The notes under the pieces: generated by a model
The model's database searches: none
What the model was told of the DNA's origin: nothing
The model's input: the letters and a program-made list of their open reading frames with translations, nothing else
In this document: positions 35,223 to 48,600 of the stretch, one piece after another
How positions within the stretch are numbered: the stretch's first letter is position 1
Layout: each line of letters begins with the position of its first letter
Assembly (NCBI GenBank): GCA_963070105.1
Contig: OY718807.1
Coordinates: 7,397,483 to 7,461,482, forward strand
Direction of reading: 5' to 3'
DNA length: 64,000 nucleotides
Source of the DNA: Litomosoides sigmodontis
Taxonomy: Eukaryota > Nematoda > Chromadorea > Rhabditida > Onchocercidae
Program-made: the position numbers and the translations under genes

Positions 35223-35727
35223 CCTGTAACCAAGTTTTTGATTGAAGAACTCCCCCACCCACGAATTCAAATATTCCTGTAATGTACTAGCGGTTTAGCT
35301 ACAAGTGACCATGTGAAACTCACCCGAAACAACTTCACTTGACTTTTATCACTCTTCCAGAAAAGAATTAGCTCGGTAAAGAATAAAATTTTTCCAGTAC
35401 AGTATCAAATTTAACTACGCCTGTTTTCATCAGAAAATTCAAACAATAAATATTATGAGATAAAGCATATGATGTAGGCGAATCGCAAGAGATTATAAAA
35501 AACTCGAGGTCTCATTGGAATGTTTATGCAAATATTATATCCGTTAAAAATATTAATATCATAATAACATAGTACACAGCCGCTATTCGTAACATTTCAA
35601 CATAAAAAAATTAAAAGTAAAATCTGAAGTTAGTGAAATAAAAATTCCTCATCCAAAACAGTGAGGTTCTTTTTTACAGGAAACTAGTAGTGCATAGTAG
35701 CAATAAATAAGAAATAAAAGATCCTCT
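35223..35727. other. Spacer between the ClC antiporter and EMC10
   Basis: About 0.5 kb between the ClC stop and the EMC10 start on the same strand. No exon is supported. The distance and the tight EMC10 acceptor fit a polycistronic arrangement. Confidence 0.45.
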
Positions 35728-38700
35728 TTATGACTGGAAGTCCGAAACAAAGAGTTCCCATATGGAATAATTTCCAAAAGTTCGACGCCCTTTGAACCTT
35801 GCAAGGTCTTTCCGTGTGATAATTCCACGAAGCTAAAAATATTTCCCATTAAAAAATAAATATGGATTCGGATTTCAAACGAATCAGAGGCACAGGTAGG
35901 GACTTGAATGTATGTAGGGAGCTAAATGGAGCCAACAATTTCTATTCTCTTCAGGTAGCTGTAGCTTGCTAAATAATTGTCATGTCTAAAAATGAATGTT
36001 GCTCGTAAAACACAGATGTTAACAAGGGACATAAATGAAGCTAGAAATTAAATTGATCCGTTAGAAAAAATGTAAAAAGCACTTTATTTTCGTCGTCAAC
36101 GACAGCTACATGTCGCAATCCCAATCCACGAAACAGATGAAATATGGATGGTAGAGAAGCACTCAAAGGCACACGGTAGGGACTTGAATGCATATACGGA
36201 GTTAAATCGAGCCAACAATTTCTATCCCCTTCAGATAGCTGTAGCTTTGCTAAATATTCATCATGCCTAAAAATGCTTGCTGTTCGTAAAATACAGATGT
36301 TAATAAGGGACATCAATATTCTAAAATAACTTATAGCTTAACTTGGATATTCGTCCGCGAAATCAGAAAGTTGAACCAATTCGCTTCCATCCACCATAAC
36401 TCGACAATCAGAATCCTTGCAAAACACCTAAAAATTAAGAAGGTAAAACATAAACTAAGTTGAGATTACGGTTGCATTGCCTCAGTTTAACTTCATAGAG
36501 CAGAAAAAGTGTGGGAAATTCTAGCAAGAAAATATCAACCTAGCTAGAATGTGTTTCCAGATCACATTAATAAATCATACGAACAGCAATACCAAAAATT
36601 TCAATAAACTTCAAATAGCAAAGCAGAAATAAAAAACCACATGCAATAACGAGCATATTGGCTAACCCTTTTCTTAATCAGAATAATCAGCTGTGATTTT
36701 AGAATCAGCCCTTTCAAATGGCCATATTCTGGTATTTCTTCGTCGCTCGATGGAGAATTAATTTCATCAACAACCGGAAAACCGTGATGTGATGTAGCAT
36801 GCAAAATTTCAATAACGCGTGATACACGTTCTTTTGGCATCATTGTTACTACATCTTTCCTCATTATTCGTCTTGAAAGTTTTATTGAGTATGATGGAGA
36901 AACATATTAAATGAATAGAACAATAATTTTATCATGAATAAGCATTGTTTTCTATAACCTACATAACAGGAACGAAAAACAGACAGGACAAAGAGCATGA
37001 ATTGCACCTTCAAAAATTGCTCGATAACCCTCCCAGTCAAACGCAGAAGTGGAGTAAGACAGAAGCCCATTTTGTCTAAAGATAATTAAGGTAGAGTTCT
37101 TGCCAGAATGCAGCAGCAACTTTATTTGTATTATTAACTTTTCATGCATAAAAAATGCTAAATCAGAAATAATTTAAAATGTTGAATACATTACTACGAA
37201 ATATTGATCAGATTGCAAAATGGCTCTTTACCAATAATTGAAAAGAAAACCTACCCCGCCAAAAGGTTGCGTGATAGCTCCGGTGCACACCAACCCAAGA
37301 TCGGCACCTCATTTAATTCAATATGAGCATCGTAAAGACCCTGCAATAGAAGCATTATACATACTATCTAGTAGTGCTTCTGTAGCACGTCCTTTACATT
37401 TACAAAATAATACCTCATTAAACAAGTCGCCAACCCACTTTGTAACCATAAGAACAAGCATTATTGGCAAACCAAACGTGATATCTCTAGTTGCTTCAAC
37501 AAGAATAGCAGTTAAGCTAATCGTCATCCGCACGACACCACCTAGCTGGGCTGCGGCTCCGGCAAGAGCATATTTACCAAGATGTATTCCAGTCTGTTCG
37601 AAAAAATATTTAGTACCAAAAGTTCCAAACAACCGATAGAATACCAACAAATTTTGAAATTTTATAAATAATAAAAAATCGACCAATGAAACGTATAACT
37701 TACAACATCAGGAAACATATATTCAACGATAACTCCAATAAGACGACCCCATGCTGCGCCTGTTAACAAAGTTGGTATAAAAATACCGCTCGGTACAGAT
37801 AGCCCATATGTCCACAACGATAAGAGGTAATACTCGACGGCAAATATTAATAGTGTACTAACCGCATACGAATCTAATAAAATTACTTTAATGGTTAACC
37901 ACAGATAAAAAAGAAGTTAAATAAGGTCAAACAAACACAGAATTGGATTGACTGCTGCTTATCTGTACATAATTTATTAATTGTTAATTAAAAAGTAACA
38001 TGAAATTGCAACATCGTTAAAAACAGTTATGAAAACAATAAGCCTACTCGCTGGACTATGGAATAGACTTTTAACACTTTCTTCCGGACTTTGAAAAAAT
38101 AAATTTGCTACAGCACTGTACTGACCCTTACGACACCACAACTGCAAGTTCAAATTCACTTCATTCATGGATTTCAGTACAAGAGAATACTGATTTCAAT
38201 TTAAATATTATTCCGAAAATGTTCTCTTCTTAAAAAATTCTGCTTAAAATTTTAAAGTTCCATAAAATTCACAAATACGAATGATAGAAAAAAATCCGTA
38301 CTTCGTAGCTTTGGCTAACCTTAGTAACTTCGGTTAATTTTGGATCACGGCCAACTGGCTGACAATCGTTTACTAAAAACAACGTAATAAATCCAGTAAA
38401 TGCAGAAGCTGCAGCTACAAGTAAGCATTCCATCAGCTTCTGGCACTTGCTTCGAATATATCTTAAATAAAAACCAAAGGTTCTCGAAACAATGGAAGAG
38501 ATTAATTAAAACACTATCAACTTGTCTGCTCCATAACAAAACAACAGCGAGATATTGCCACCGGATTAGAAATCGTAGCTAACTTTTTTCTAAATCGCGA
38601 AAGTTTCAAATTTAAAAAGTTGAACAAGGCGCCTGAAAGGCCTCCAAGAACACCAATGATTAGAAAAATCGGTATTTCCCAGATGTTGTAATCGTGATCC

Positions 38701-41024
38701 TAAAAAAATGTCCTGCAAATGTCAAGCAAGCCTCATTATAACATTATTTCCTATTGCTACTGCTATCATTATTGCTGTCATGATTATTATCACTACTATT
38801 ACTATTATTAGCATTATTATTACCGTTATTGCCATTAATTACTTATTATTGTCATTGCGATTAGCCTTATAACTACCATTACCATTACCATTATCATTAC
38901 CATCATCACCATTGTTATTATCATCGTAAACAGCAAAAACTATATTAAACGACTCTTCGAAAATAGTTACATAAAATGACTATCACCTCAAAAACTCCAA
39001 AATTTGCCAGTCCATTCCATGACAAAAAACCACCAACTCCATGGAATACGCTTAGGATGCAATTCAAAGTAAATGATGACATCAGAGCAGCAAAAAACTG
39101 AAAGTTGTTAAGAACTTGGTCGAGCAGTATCATAGAACAACTCTTAACACCATGATTATAACGTCAAGAACCAAGAATTGATTTAAGCAAGGAATTGGTG
39201 AGTAAAAAAACAAACCATACGCCACGTTAAACTCTGATTCCAAAAACTAGCTCCTTCTTCTAGACTAAACAAGACTCCACCAATTGGGGCACCAAAAGCC
39301 GCAGCAACTCCAGCAGCCGCACCTGCACTCACGAAATCACGCTTTTCACTGAAATTTTTATCGTCAAAAAAGGAAATCCATTTCAAAATAAATAATGATG
39401 AAGAAAAATTAAACTGCACCGATCATTCCGGAATTGTTCAAAAATATGAAAGTCAAGCGAGAAGGTGACGCATTTGCCTTGTGAAATACCAGCTGCGACG
39501 ACCGCACCAGAATGAATCATCGGGCCTTCCTACAGTAATTCAGGTGAAACTTATCATCGACATTACAATAAGAAACACGCTATTTAGAAAGTTCAATAAA
39601 TAGATATTCAATAATAATTCCATGAAAATGGACAAAAAGAGATAAAAAAGGCATTACCTTTCCAGCACTTAAACCACCAGCAACTGTACACGCTACACCA
39701 AATGCTTTTGCAAACAAAGTTTTCAGTCGTACAACACCAGGTATTTCTACACCATTCAGAAAGCACTTGACCTGTGATATACCTGCGAGCCAGTTGTTTA
39801 GTAATAAAAAGATATTTACTTATGACTATAACTGCTTTTTAAGAACAGTTTAAACAATTGTAAGCAACAAACCTGAACCAGCAGCAATAGGAGACAGAAA
39901 TAAAACTAAAGAAGCTGAAATTGTGATCAGAAAGCAATTATAACAAATCCATGCAAATTCTACCGTCCATATGCAACCACCACCAACTTCCATCCGCTTT
40001 TCACATAAATTCAACACTGAAAGAAAAACGAATTCATATCAGATAAAACATTATGTAGAAGAATTAGACTCATAACATTGTACAGTAACCATTAACTACT
40101 GAAATCCAACCCATGTAACACTTGCATTTACAATACGAAAAACGAATCAGCAAGATACTTACAATTGCTGATGATTAATCGGAATTTGATCAAACTGCTA
40201 TAATATATCGTTATATCTATAGCAGCGGCAACAATAGCAGTAAGGACTCCGATGAAGAAACACACCACCCATCGATTCACTGACTGGTGAAAAAGTTTTC
40301 GCTGCAAATAACGGATAACTTTCTACGGATGACTTTCTTCTTAACTTCTGCTTTATTGGCTTGATTAAAATCAACAAGTTATCAAATAAGCTCATGCCAT
40401 TTTACAGAACCCATTAACTACTGAAATCTAACCCACGTGACACTTGCATTTACAATATGCAAACAAAAGTTATGAATAAGCTACGTCCACTCCATATGAA
40501 AGTGAAGGCATACCTGATGACCAGGTTCCATCTCCTCAGCTTGATAGAGCTTATTTTCAATGATTTCATAGTTCAAACTTTCATATCGTGAAGAAACAGC
40601 ACCTTCTTTCCCCTTATTTATATCCGATTTGGACCGTCGAGATTCCTCCAACTCGCGTTGTGTTTCTTCACGATTTCTTCTCCTTATTTCTGCATTTTCG
40701 CTTACAAATGATGCTATTCTTTCCAAACCCGTAACCGGATCTTCATTTGGATCCAACCTAAAATTATTCAAAAACTCATTCACTAGAAATTGTTTGTCCG
40801 ATCTCCAAATAACAGGTGTAATAAAACAGTCAAACTTTATCATAAAATTTTCACTATCTTTTCCACTTCACTATACATTGCAATATTTTTGCCTGTTATT
40901 AATTCTACTTCATTATTATCAAACTACACACAATCAAAACGGTCAATTTAAGTGAAAGAAATTACACTAACGTTGTTAACAATCGTGTTTGATCAGTCAT
41001 ACAGCGAGGAGATGAAGTGATCAT
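35728..41024 (-). CDS. ClC-6/7-type chloride/proton antiporter
   Basis: Lysosomal/endosomal Cl-/H+ exchanger; most like ClC-7 and the nematode clh-6 type. I assembled 18 exons, phase-consistent: 40972-41024 (start), 40514-40757, 40163-40301, 39873-40016, 39658-39782, 39420-39529, 39216-39348, 38987-39097, 38584-38699, 38320-38461, 38048-38141, 37704-37873, 37414-37593, 37255-37340, 36667-36871, 36343-36427, 36083-36279, 35728-35832. Total 812 residues, against about 805 for human ClC-7. Filter motifs: GSGIS (family GSGIP), [10 protein letters not shown] with the gating glutamate, GVFIP-type PSGIFIP, and the proton glutamate in [12 protein letters not shown]. Also present are [20 protein letters not shown] and [15 protein letters not shown]. 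Two cytosolic CBS domains close the protein (MRKDVVTMM ... [12 protein letters not shown] and [20 protein letters not shown]), ending [13 protein letters not shown]. The cytosolic N-terminus has [18 protein letters not shown] sequence typical of ClC-7. Confidence 0.93.
35888..36032 (-). repeat. Decayed duplicate of the ClC second-CBS exon
   Basis: Positions 35888-36032 match 36167-36313 closely on the same strand. The parent copy spans the start of the exon encoding [18 protein letters not shown] and its acceptor. In the duplicate a single-base deletion in the GCAAAG stretch shifts the frame, and a TAG appears where the parent has TTA. It lies in the last intron of the ClC gene and cannot encode the CBS segment. 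Confidence 0.85.
38756..38932. repeat. Imperfect ATT/ACC trinucleotide repeat in a ClC intron
   Basis: About 180 bases of interleaved ATT, ACT, ACC and ATC triplets in the intron between the exons at 38584-38699 and 38987-39097. It is interrupted and therefore old; no function is suggested. Confidence 0.85.
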
Positions 41025-42971
41025 ATCACGTACAGATTGTCGAAAAATTTACCAATTAAACCGAAATTTAATTTCAACTTATCAACATGAATTGCACCAG
41101 TGATGAGTCATGAAAGCAGATGAAAAAAGTTACAACTGCAAAACTGTTAACAACGCTCAATATCCCAGCTTTAACATCCGACTATTCTCTTCAAAGTAGG
41201 CGCTCACAATACTTCAGAACTATCTTTTAGCAACACTCTCCTTATGCGCTTCGCCATTTCTACTCCAAATGCTTACACTTAATTAATGTAATTAATATCA
41301 ATTTACATTAATTACATCAATGTCAACTGACATCATCATTAAATCTCTATTTTCATTATTAACAAAATAATCAAATGGTTGTATTTTCCAACTCCAACTC
41401 ATTTTGCTCGCCAATTCGCTGCTTTTTAATTTTCCATCAAAATTTAGACCAAACAGTGAGTACCACTGATTTCAAGCATGTTATAAATTTCAGAAATCAC
41501 CCAAAAGTACATTGACGGCTTCAGTCCAGCTTAATCACTTTGTATAAATAACAAGACAAAAGGAAAACATCTCTGGAACAAAAATATGCCGTTAAATAAT
41601 TCATGGAATGTCTATTTCCAATGAAGTTTTCCCCACCTATGGAACCTAAAATAATACAGTGGTATTTCACAATGACAAAATAGGATCACAAAATCAGCTG
41701 ACACTGCCATTCCTGGTAAATTGCTCGAGTAACGCATCACTATATCAACAGGCAATGAAGGAGGCAGAGCTAAACATTTATCTTCTCTCTTCCAAATTTG
41801 AGAACTGATATTGACAGGCTCATATCAACAGTTATCTATGAGTACCACAATACAATACTTCAACAACACATCAATTTTTTCGATAATTTTTAACTCTCCT
41901 CAATGTTTGCTTTTATATATGAATCATAATTTATCAATTTTTCACTAAAGATTTATACGGTGATGGTGCTCTAATAGCGGATGAGTTGAGCAACGACTAA
42001 ATTACTTGATCCTTTCAATTTCACCAGCATCTAGCACAACAAGACGAGAATTTCTATCCAATAACTGGCAAAAAAAAATAATCTATTATTTCAGGTAAAA
42101 ACATTTACAGAAAATTAACATTATTGAATTTAAGAATTAATTACTATTCAACAGATATGTGAATTATCAATAAGAAATGGTAAAATTAATTATTAAAAGA
42201 GCAAGAAAACAATGAACAGTGAAAAGAGAGAAATCAATATGTCGTACCATACGTCCATCAATTAACAAATCAACGAACAAACTAAACTATTTACATCATA
42301 GTTTGATCACTGCTTTACTTTAACTCGGATAATCATACTGTTGTTGATGGTTACATTATGAGAATAACAGCGGAACGAATAACATAGTTTTTTCCTATTT
42401 ATCGTTGTACCGACAGAAGCACAAACGATACCGACTTCTCAGTAGACAGATTAAAAAAAACATACGGAAAACACCTAAACTGGAAACTATTAGTAATTTT
42501 CCCTAGTAACATTGTTGTAAACATTATGAAATACTTCATATGTCTTTTACGATTGGCTTGTTGTAGAAGTGTGGAATTTTTCACTCTTCTTAAAAATTAT
42601 GTGGAATTAATAATAATAAATGTGTGCATTATTAAAATATTTGAATCTTTCATCAAGTTTTTAGATTTCTTATCTACTACTTTTCAAATAAATGAAAAAA
42701 TATGAAAAAGCAGTTAACCTATCAACTTCTAAGCTCACTTTGTTTTATGAATTCAAGTAATTGCAACTTTTCCGTAGCAGAAAATGAAGAGTAGATATTC
42801 CCAAGGCGAGTTATCACTAAAAATGCAGTTTAAAATTGAGCAAGAATAAATCTTACTGAAATTAGCATGAAAGCCACTCTACCTAAACATGACCTAGGCT
42901 AAAATTGGCGGCATAAAAGTGGATACAGCCAAACTATTATGAAAAAAACAGAATCACAATAAAACTTGATT
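41025..42971. other. Spacer between the unrecognised gene and the ClC gene, with one orphan open exon
   Basis: About 1.9 kb of AT-rich DNA holding the ClC promoter and the 3' end of the upstream minus-strand gene. At 41999-42068 on the minus strand, after a TTTTTGCCAG acceptor, a short frame reads LLDRNSRLVVLDAGEIERIK and stops. It faintly resembles the end of an ABC-transporter nucleotide-binding domain, but nothing around it supports a gene. Confidence 0.45.
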
Positions 42972-45144
42972 TTAGAGATCGGAAATTTCAAATATATAAT
43001 TCTCGAAAGCTTGTTGATGCCTTTCAATAACCAAATCCCTTATGTTCTCATCGTTGAGTATTTCCAGTAATAAAGTGATGGCAGCACTATTACTTTGTGC
43101 ATTCGTGCTTTTCCCAATCTCGTTTCGATCATAATTCTGTGAGCCCATTGAAGTTGACATATTTGAACTGCCTTGACAATTCCTGTTAATTTCTTCCGTA
43201 GGAATCACAGTTTCAGCTGCTGAAAATTCGAGGTGCTATTTTCAAAACAAATAATTTAAAAGTTTGCCCAGAATATGCAGTCATCCTTACAAGAAATCAG
43301 CGCGATTATTTCCGTGATTACCGGTAAATTTTTTGAAGAAAACAAGACCTCAAAACAAACTTTTCGAAATGAAATTTCCGATTGCAAATATACCCGACCG
43401 ATTAAATGTTTTATTCCACTGCCATAGATAAAGCTTTGGTATATCAATTGGTGTACTTCCAATGCCGAATTCAACGTCATCCGCTGTACCATCCACCTTC
43501 CATACTCTAGTTGAAGATTCATCCTGCAAAAATAACATATCATAGAATCAAGCAGAAAGTTATATTTAATTTTACTAATACAAAGACCAACACAGCAACT
43601 ATACACTTTTCGGCATAGAAATGAACGGCGTCAGTGTACTGCGGAACAGATTAATTTGTAGCATTGCTATGTAAATTAACCGTCAAAACTATATAGTTGT
43701 AACGGTAATCGCACTGAACCACGAAAGAAAAAGAATACTATAGAAATTGCGCAAGCGATCTAAGTATTTCTCTTGAGGCAAATAAATTCCTGCTAAATAA
43801 AAGTTGAAAAGTAAATTTGGTACTAAAAACTGATTCACATCGTCCAATGTAACCCAAAATCGTGCACCAACTGCTGGTGGCCATAAGATATCGGGATCAC
43901 AACCAAATGCGAATTTATGCAACTTGATAATACCAAATGGCGGGCATAGAAATGCTGCTGTAGCACCTTCAGTTGAACTGGGATGACGTTCACGTAAAAC
44001 TACACCAAGAAAACTCTATAAAAAATTTTTTATCACACACTGCAATTGCAGCATGTCCAGTCTGGTTAAATGAAAAAGCTAGTGAAATACATGTGAAAAA
44101 TCCGAAATTAGACGGTTTCAATTTTAGATTTAAAATTCGCCTCAAAAATTCCTAATAGGTAGATAAATAAATGAGTAGGAAACTGACATGATCATTCTGC
44201 GTTTCAGGTATTATGACCTGTTTTGCCGTTCTCACTAATCCATCTCCATGAGGGAAAGCGTATCCTTGAGAAAAGACTAAAACATCCTCTAAAAAGAATT
44301 TGGAAAAACTTTGTTCATCGCCCAAAAATAAATGATTAATGTCTCAAAATTTTCCTTTGAATTCTAATGTTACGTATTAACTAACGTTACAATAATTTGA
44401 TTATCAACATTTATTTATAAATAGTTTGAAAATCAAAACCTATTGTGAGGGAACTCACGTAATCTACATATCGTGACTTTTCACGAAAACTTTTACATTG
44501 CGTATTACGTGAATACGCATTTATCTGGAAAGCGAAGTTATTGTCGGCTCAATTATTTTGATATATCTACTACCAACGGTTAAATGAAACATAATTTGCA
44601 ATGCTGCGACGTAACAGCGCAACCTACATAAATCAAAATACATGTATCAGACGTAAAACACATGAATTCACCATTCTTTAAAATTTTTATCCAATTTTCA
44701 TCACATGGATCGCAACATGGTCCAAGATCAATCGATTCCGGCCCAAAAATATACCTCAAATCACTCTCAGGGCATACAATTTCCCCATAACCATTCACGA
44801 AACGATCGAAATGACCTAACTGAAAGCCACGATCATCCGTTTGATGAAACAGTGATGACCAAAACCCACCTGATTGTAGTGAAACTCCTGACATCCCTAC
44901 AATTCCAAGACAATCCAAAGGAATTTTTAAAACACCATATCAATGTGCGCCACCATTAAACAATCTCCACCAGCAATTATATTAAATCTAGCAATTACTG
45001 TACTGCGCAGTAGTTATAAAGTCTAGCAATGCAGCAGAATTCATGAACGAATCAATAAATGTATACAGTTAGAACTAAAAATTCAATTCTTGTAATACCC
45101 ACATCTCCCACGAACGCTTGAATTTGAACTAAAATTCGGACCAT
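42972..45144 (-). CDS. Unrecognised protein of about 350 residues
   Basis: Multi-exon gene with well-behaved phases, but I cannot name the family. Exons: 45099-45144 (start MVRILVQIQAFVGDV), 44672-44896, 44188-44288, ~43800-44015 (3' limit uncertain), 43605-43638, 43394-43523 and 42972-43219 (stop). The second exon has GHFDRFVNGYGEIVCPE and a Cys pair CCDPCDENW. The third has VFSQGYAFPHGDGLVRTAKQ. The fourth has LGVVLRERHP and FGCDPDILWPPAVGARFWV. The last two have IPKLYLWQWNKTF and a C-terminal helix SAAITLLLEILNDENIRDLV. No signal peptide or clear membrane span is visible. A TTTCTCTCAG acceptor five bases before the start supports that ATG and trans-splicing. The gene lies 465 bp downstream of the threonyl-tRNA synthetase stop on the same strand. 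It may be nematode-specific. Confidence 0.65.
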
Positions 45145-45608
45145 TATTTGCTGAGAGAAACAAACTTAATGAGTTTATTAAAATATAAGTAAACCACGCC
45201 CACAAACAAGTAAAGGTAAAATTTCCATTCTGATCAGAAGCAGCCGATAAATGAAATCCAGAAGCAGAAAAATTTTGAGAATACAAGATGAAATGTTACA
45301 AAACAACTCATTGCTTCATTAAGCTAGTAAGCGCAATGTATGAAAAAGTAATCCAACAACAATTGAATACTTTACTAACAATGAATCACGACTTTTTTCT
45401 AAAATAATTTATTTACGAAATAAACACTTTCCATAAAGAAAGTAACCAAAACACAACAGCGTACCATATTTCATATAGGAAACAGATAAGGAAATAAATA
45501 TATGAGTTATATGATAAGGTGTTGTTTGAAACAACTTCACCTAAGCAATTTTTGCATTACACAGTCTCATATTTTTGAAAAACTTTATGAATCAAATTTG
45601 TCAGGATA

Positions 45609-48600
45609 TTAAAACTCTTCCGCACTTTCTGTATCACGAACATAATTCTCTTGGAAATGCTTGAATTTTTCGATAAGATCTTCTAATTTCACTTCTCCCC
45701 TTACCTGCAAACAATGAAATCAATGGATGAAACATTTCTTTTGCATTCTAGAAGATTCAAGACAATTATAGCATATTAGCCTTACTAATACAACTGCATC
45801 ATTTTCCGGCACAGATATAGTGCTTGCTTGATTCTATAATGAAGAAATATCACCTAATAAAACGTAACTATATTAACTTTAAAACTCTTGTTCTCATTGA
45901 CGGCTAGCTTAACACTTATATATAGAGTAATGAAAATCACTGGAAATTAGATAAAAGGCCCTACCGCATTATCACGCGTACGAACATTTACAGTTCCATT
46001 TCGCTCTTCAGTGGGTCCGATTACCAGAATAAAGTTGAATTGTGCAATTTGAGCGTTGCGAATCTGCTTATTCAATGTGTCCGATGAATCCGCATCAAAT
46101 TCAACTTCGAAGCCGGCTTCATATATCTGTAAACTGATTTATCAAATCCTTCGATAGATTATGATGAACTTTACAATAACAACGTTTTTTGTTACATACT
46201 CCATCCGCAGAATAAAATTTATGCGTAAAAATTGTAGTATTTTTCCATACCCAATTACAAAGTGATGAAAATTACTTGCTTGAAATCCATCATTTTAGTG
46301 AAGTACCCGCGAGGGGTAAACGCTTAACTACTTCCTACTTATAATTGTCGATAATAAATCATCGCACAACCAGTAAGTAAATCTAGTTTTCATAGAGATT
46401 ATGAGAACTAAAAGTTGAAAAAGTCAACACACACTTTCCTCTGCACTATTCTGCCATAATCATTTTGAGATTCATGGACCGTGATAACCTTCGCCTGAAG
46501 AAAATATATACTAATCAATACGGTAATGTCTAATACTTGAAAACTTACTCAAATAGCTGTTATTTTTCATTAGTTATCCTTCTTTTCATAGAGGTCCTCC
46601 AAACACATGGAAACGCTCTACGTTAACACGAAAAAGATTTGACATCTTTAATTCTCTCATTCTACATTTTTAGTTAGTTATTTACAAAACCGTTGTAAAT
46701 TTACTATGTGTCATATCGACGAAAAAATGTTCGCCTTACTTGTCGTGGTGACAACCAAAACGGCCATTTACCACCGTAGTTCTCCGCTAAAATAGCAGTC
46801 ATTCGCTCTATCGAGCCTAACAAAGCGCGATGAATCATCACTGGTCTTTGTCTTACATTGTTTTCACTAAAAAATACGGTTAACATTGATAATCCTTTTA
46901 GATATAATAAGAATTATTCTTCACGCCCCAAAAAAGAATGACCCCCAAGCAAAAGAAAACATCAGCAAAAAGCAGGAATTAAAAATAATGAACCAATAAA
47001 AAGGCATCAAAACGACTGAACTAACACTTACCTTTTTGAAATAAAATTTTCTGACCTTTTTACTCCCTCTCTTCCCACTTTTTTTTGAAATAAAATGTAA
47101 AATTAATGAACATACTCAAAATAAGACAAATCAAATCGCAAAGGCAACTGAAAATCAAGCTGTATTGTTGCACACTGATGAAATCTTCGAAGTGCGTCCT
47201 GAATTGTGATATCGATCTGAAATACGACGAAATAAGATTAGGTCTCGCGTGACATATATAGAACTCCGAATCTTAACACTGAATTAACTCACCTTCGGTC
47301 CATAAAAAGCACCATCACCAGGATTCAGCTCCCACTCATGTTTAGATGCACTCAACGCCTCTTTCAGTTTGTCTTCCGCAGCATTCCTGTAATTGAACAT
47401 TAAGAGTAAGTCACTCACCAACACATTACTGAAAATGAATGTTTAAACAAATTTATCAAATGAATGTGTGACATTGAACAAACACAATATGATAATAAAC
47501 AAGAAGCCTCGAATTTTAAATTTTTTTTGAAGATAAAACTGAGTGAAATAACTAAAAAAGACAATGATAAATTACTTACCATGTTCCGATATCACCCAGA
47601 TAACCCACCTCTGGTCTGGTACTTAAGTTTAGTTTAAATGTGAAACCAAACACATCAATATATGCATATTTGAGAAAATCGATACAACCCTAGACAAAAC
47701 TCCTTTCAGCAGAAATATACAAAAAAAAATAATTTAATAATTTGCGAAAAAAAATTCAAAAACTCGATTTAAATGCTGTTAATAATTTTAAAAAATTTCA
47801 AAGCTTACCATTATTTCTTCAACAATTTGATCCTGCCGACAAAAAATATGTGCATCATCCTGCTGAAAACGACGCACTCGAGTTAGACCAGTCAGTGCAC
47901 CGCTCATCTCATTGCTTAAAGGAAAAAAAAAGTAGAAAACCAAATTTTTGCTAAATGCAAAATAATTGAGGTTCTACGTATCTCTCGCACACATCAGCTT
48001 CAAAGCTATTAAGAGAACTGGTACTAATAAAATTGTCATATTTAGATTACTAATTGTTCGATTCCTTTTTTCTTTATTAAAAATTTGATGTTTTTACAAA
48101 TTTTCAAAATCTTCTACCGGTGTAATACGCCAAAATCAGCGTATCGCAGAGGCAAATCATTATGTGTACGTGGCATGTGAGAATACATCAAGCAATGTCC
48201 TGGGCAGTTCATTGGTTTAAGTCCAAATGTTTCCTTTTCAATGTCAATTCTAAAATGCAAATTATTCGAAGTTTTCTTGAAAAAAAAATTCTGCTGCTAA
48301 AACTTATTCTGGTAAAATTTTAATCCAATATTGAGAAAACTTACTTGAACATATTATCGGAGTAATGCTCCCAATGGCCCGATTGTTCCCACAATTTGCT
48401 GTTGAACATATTTGGTGATATAACCTAAATGCCGAATACAAACGATCAGAAACTGCAATCGTACGAATGCTTAAAAATTGTGTATTCATATAAAATACAG
48501 CATGTCTTCAACCTAAACACTAAAAGCATCACCTAAGTTTCTTGTGCCGGCTCACAATATTAACTACTGGATCACTTCATTTCATCAAATCTCGATTATA

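Noticed and set aside
36882..37149. Open frames between the two ClC exons 36667-36871 and 37255-37340, at first taken for a linker exon.
   Set aside because: The flanking exons join directly in phase (LLAG to RIMRKD), and the open frames show no ClC similarity.
45780..45840. Small possible exon between the last two exons of threonyl-tRNA synthetase.
   Set aside because: The flanking exons join in phase and match the family without it.
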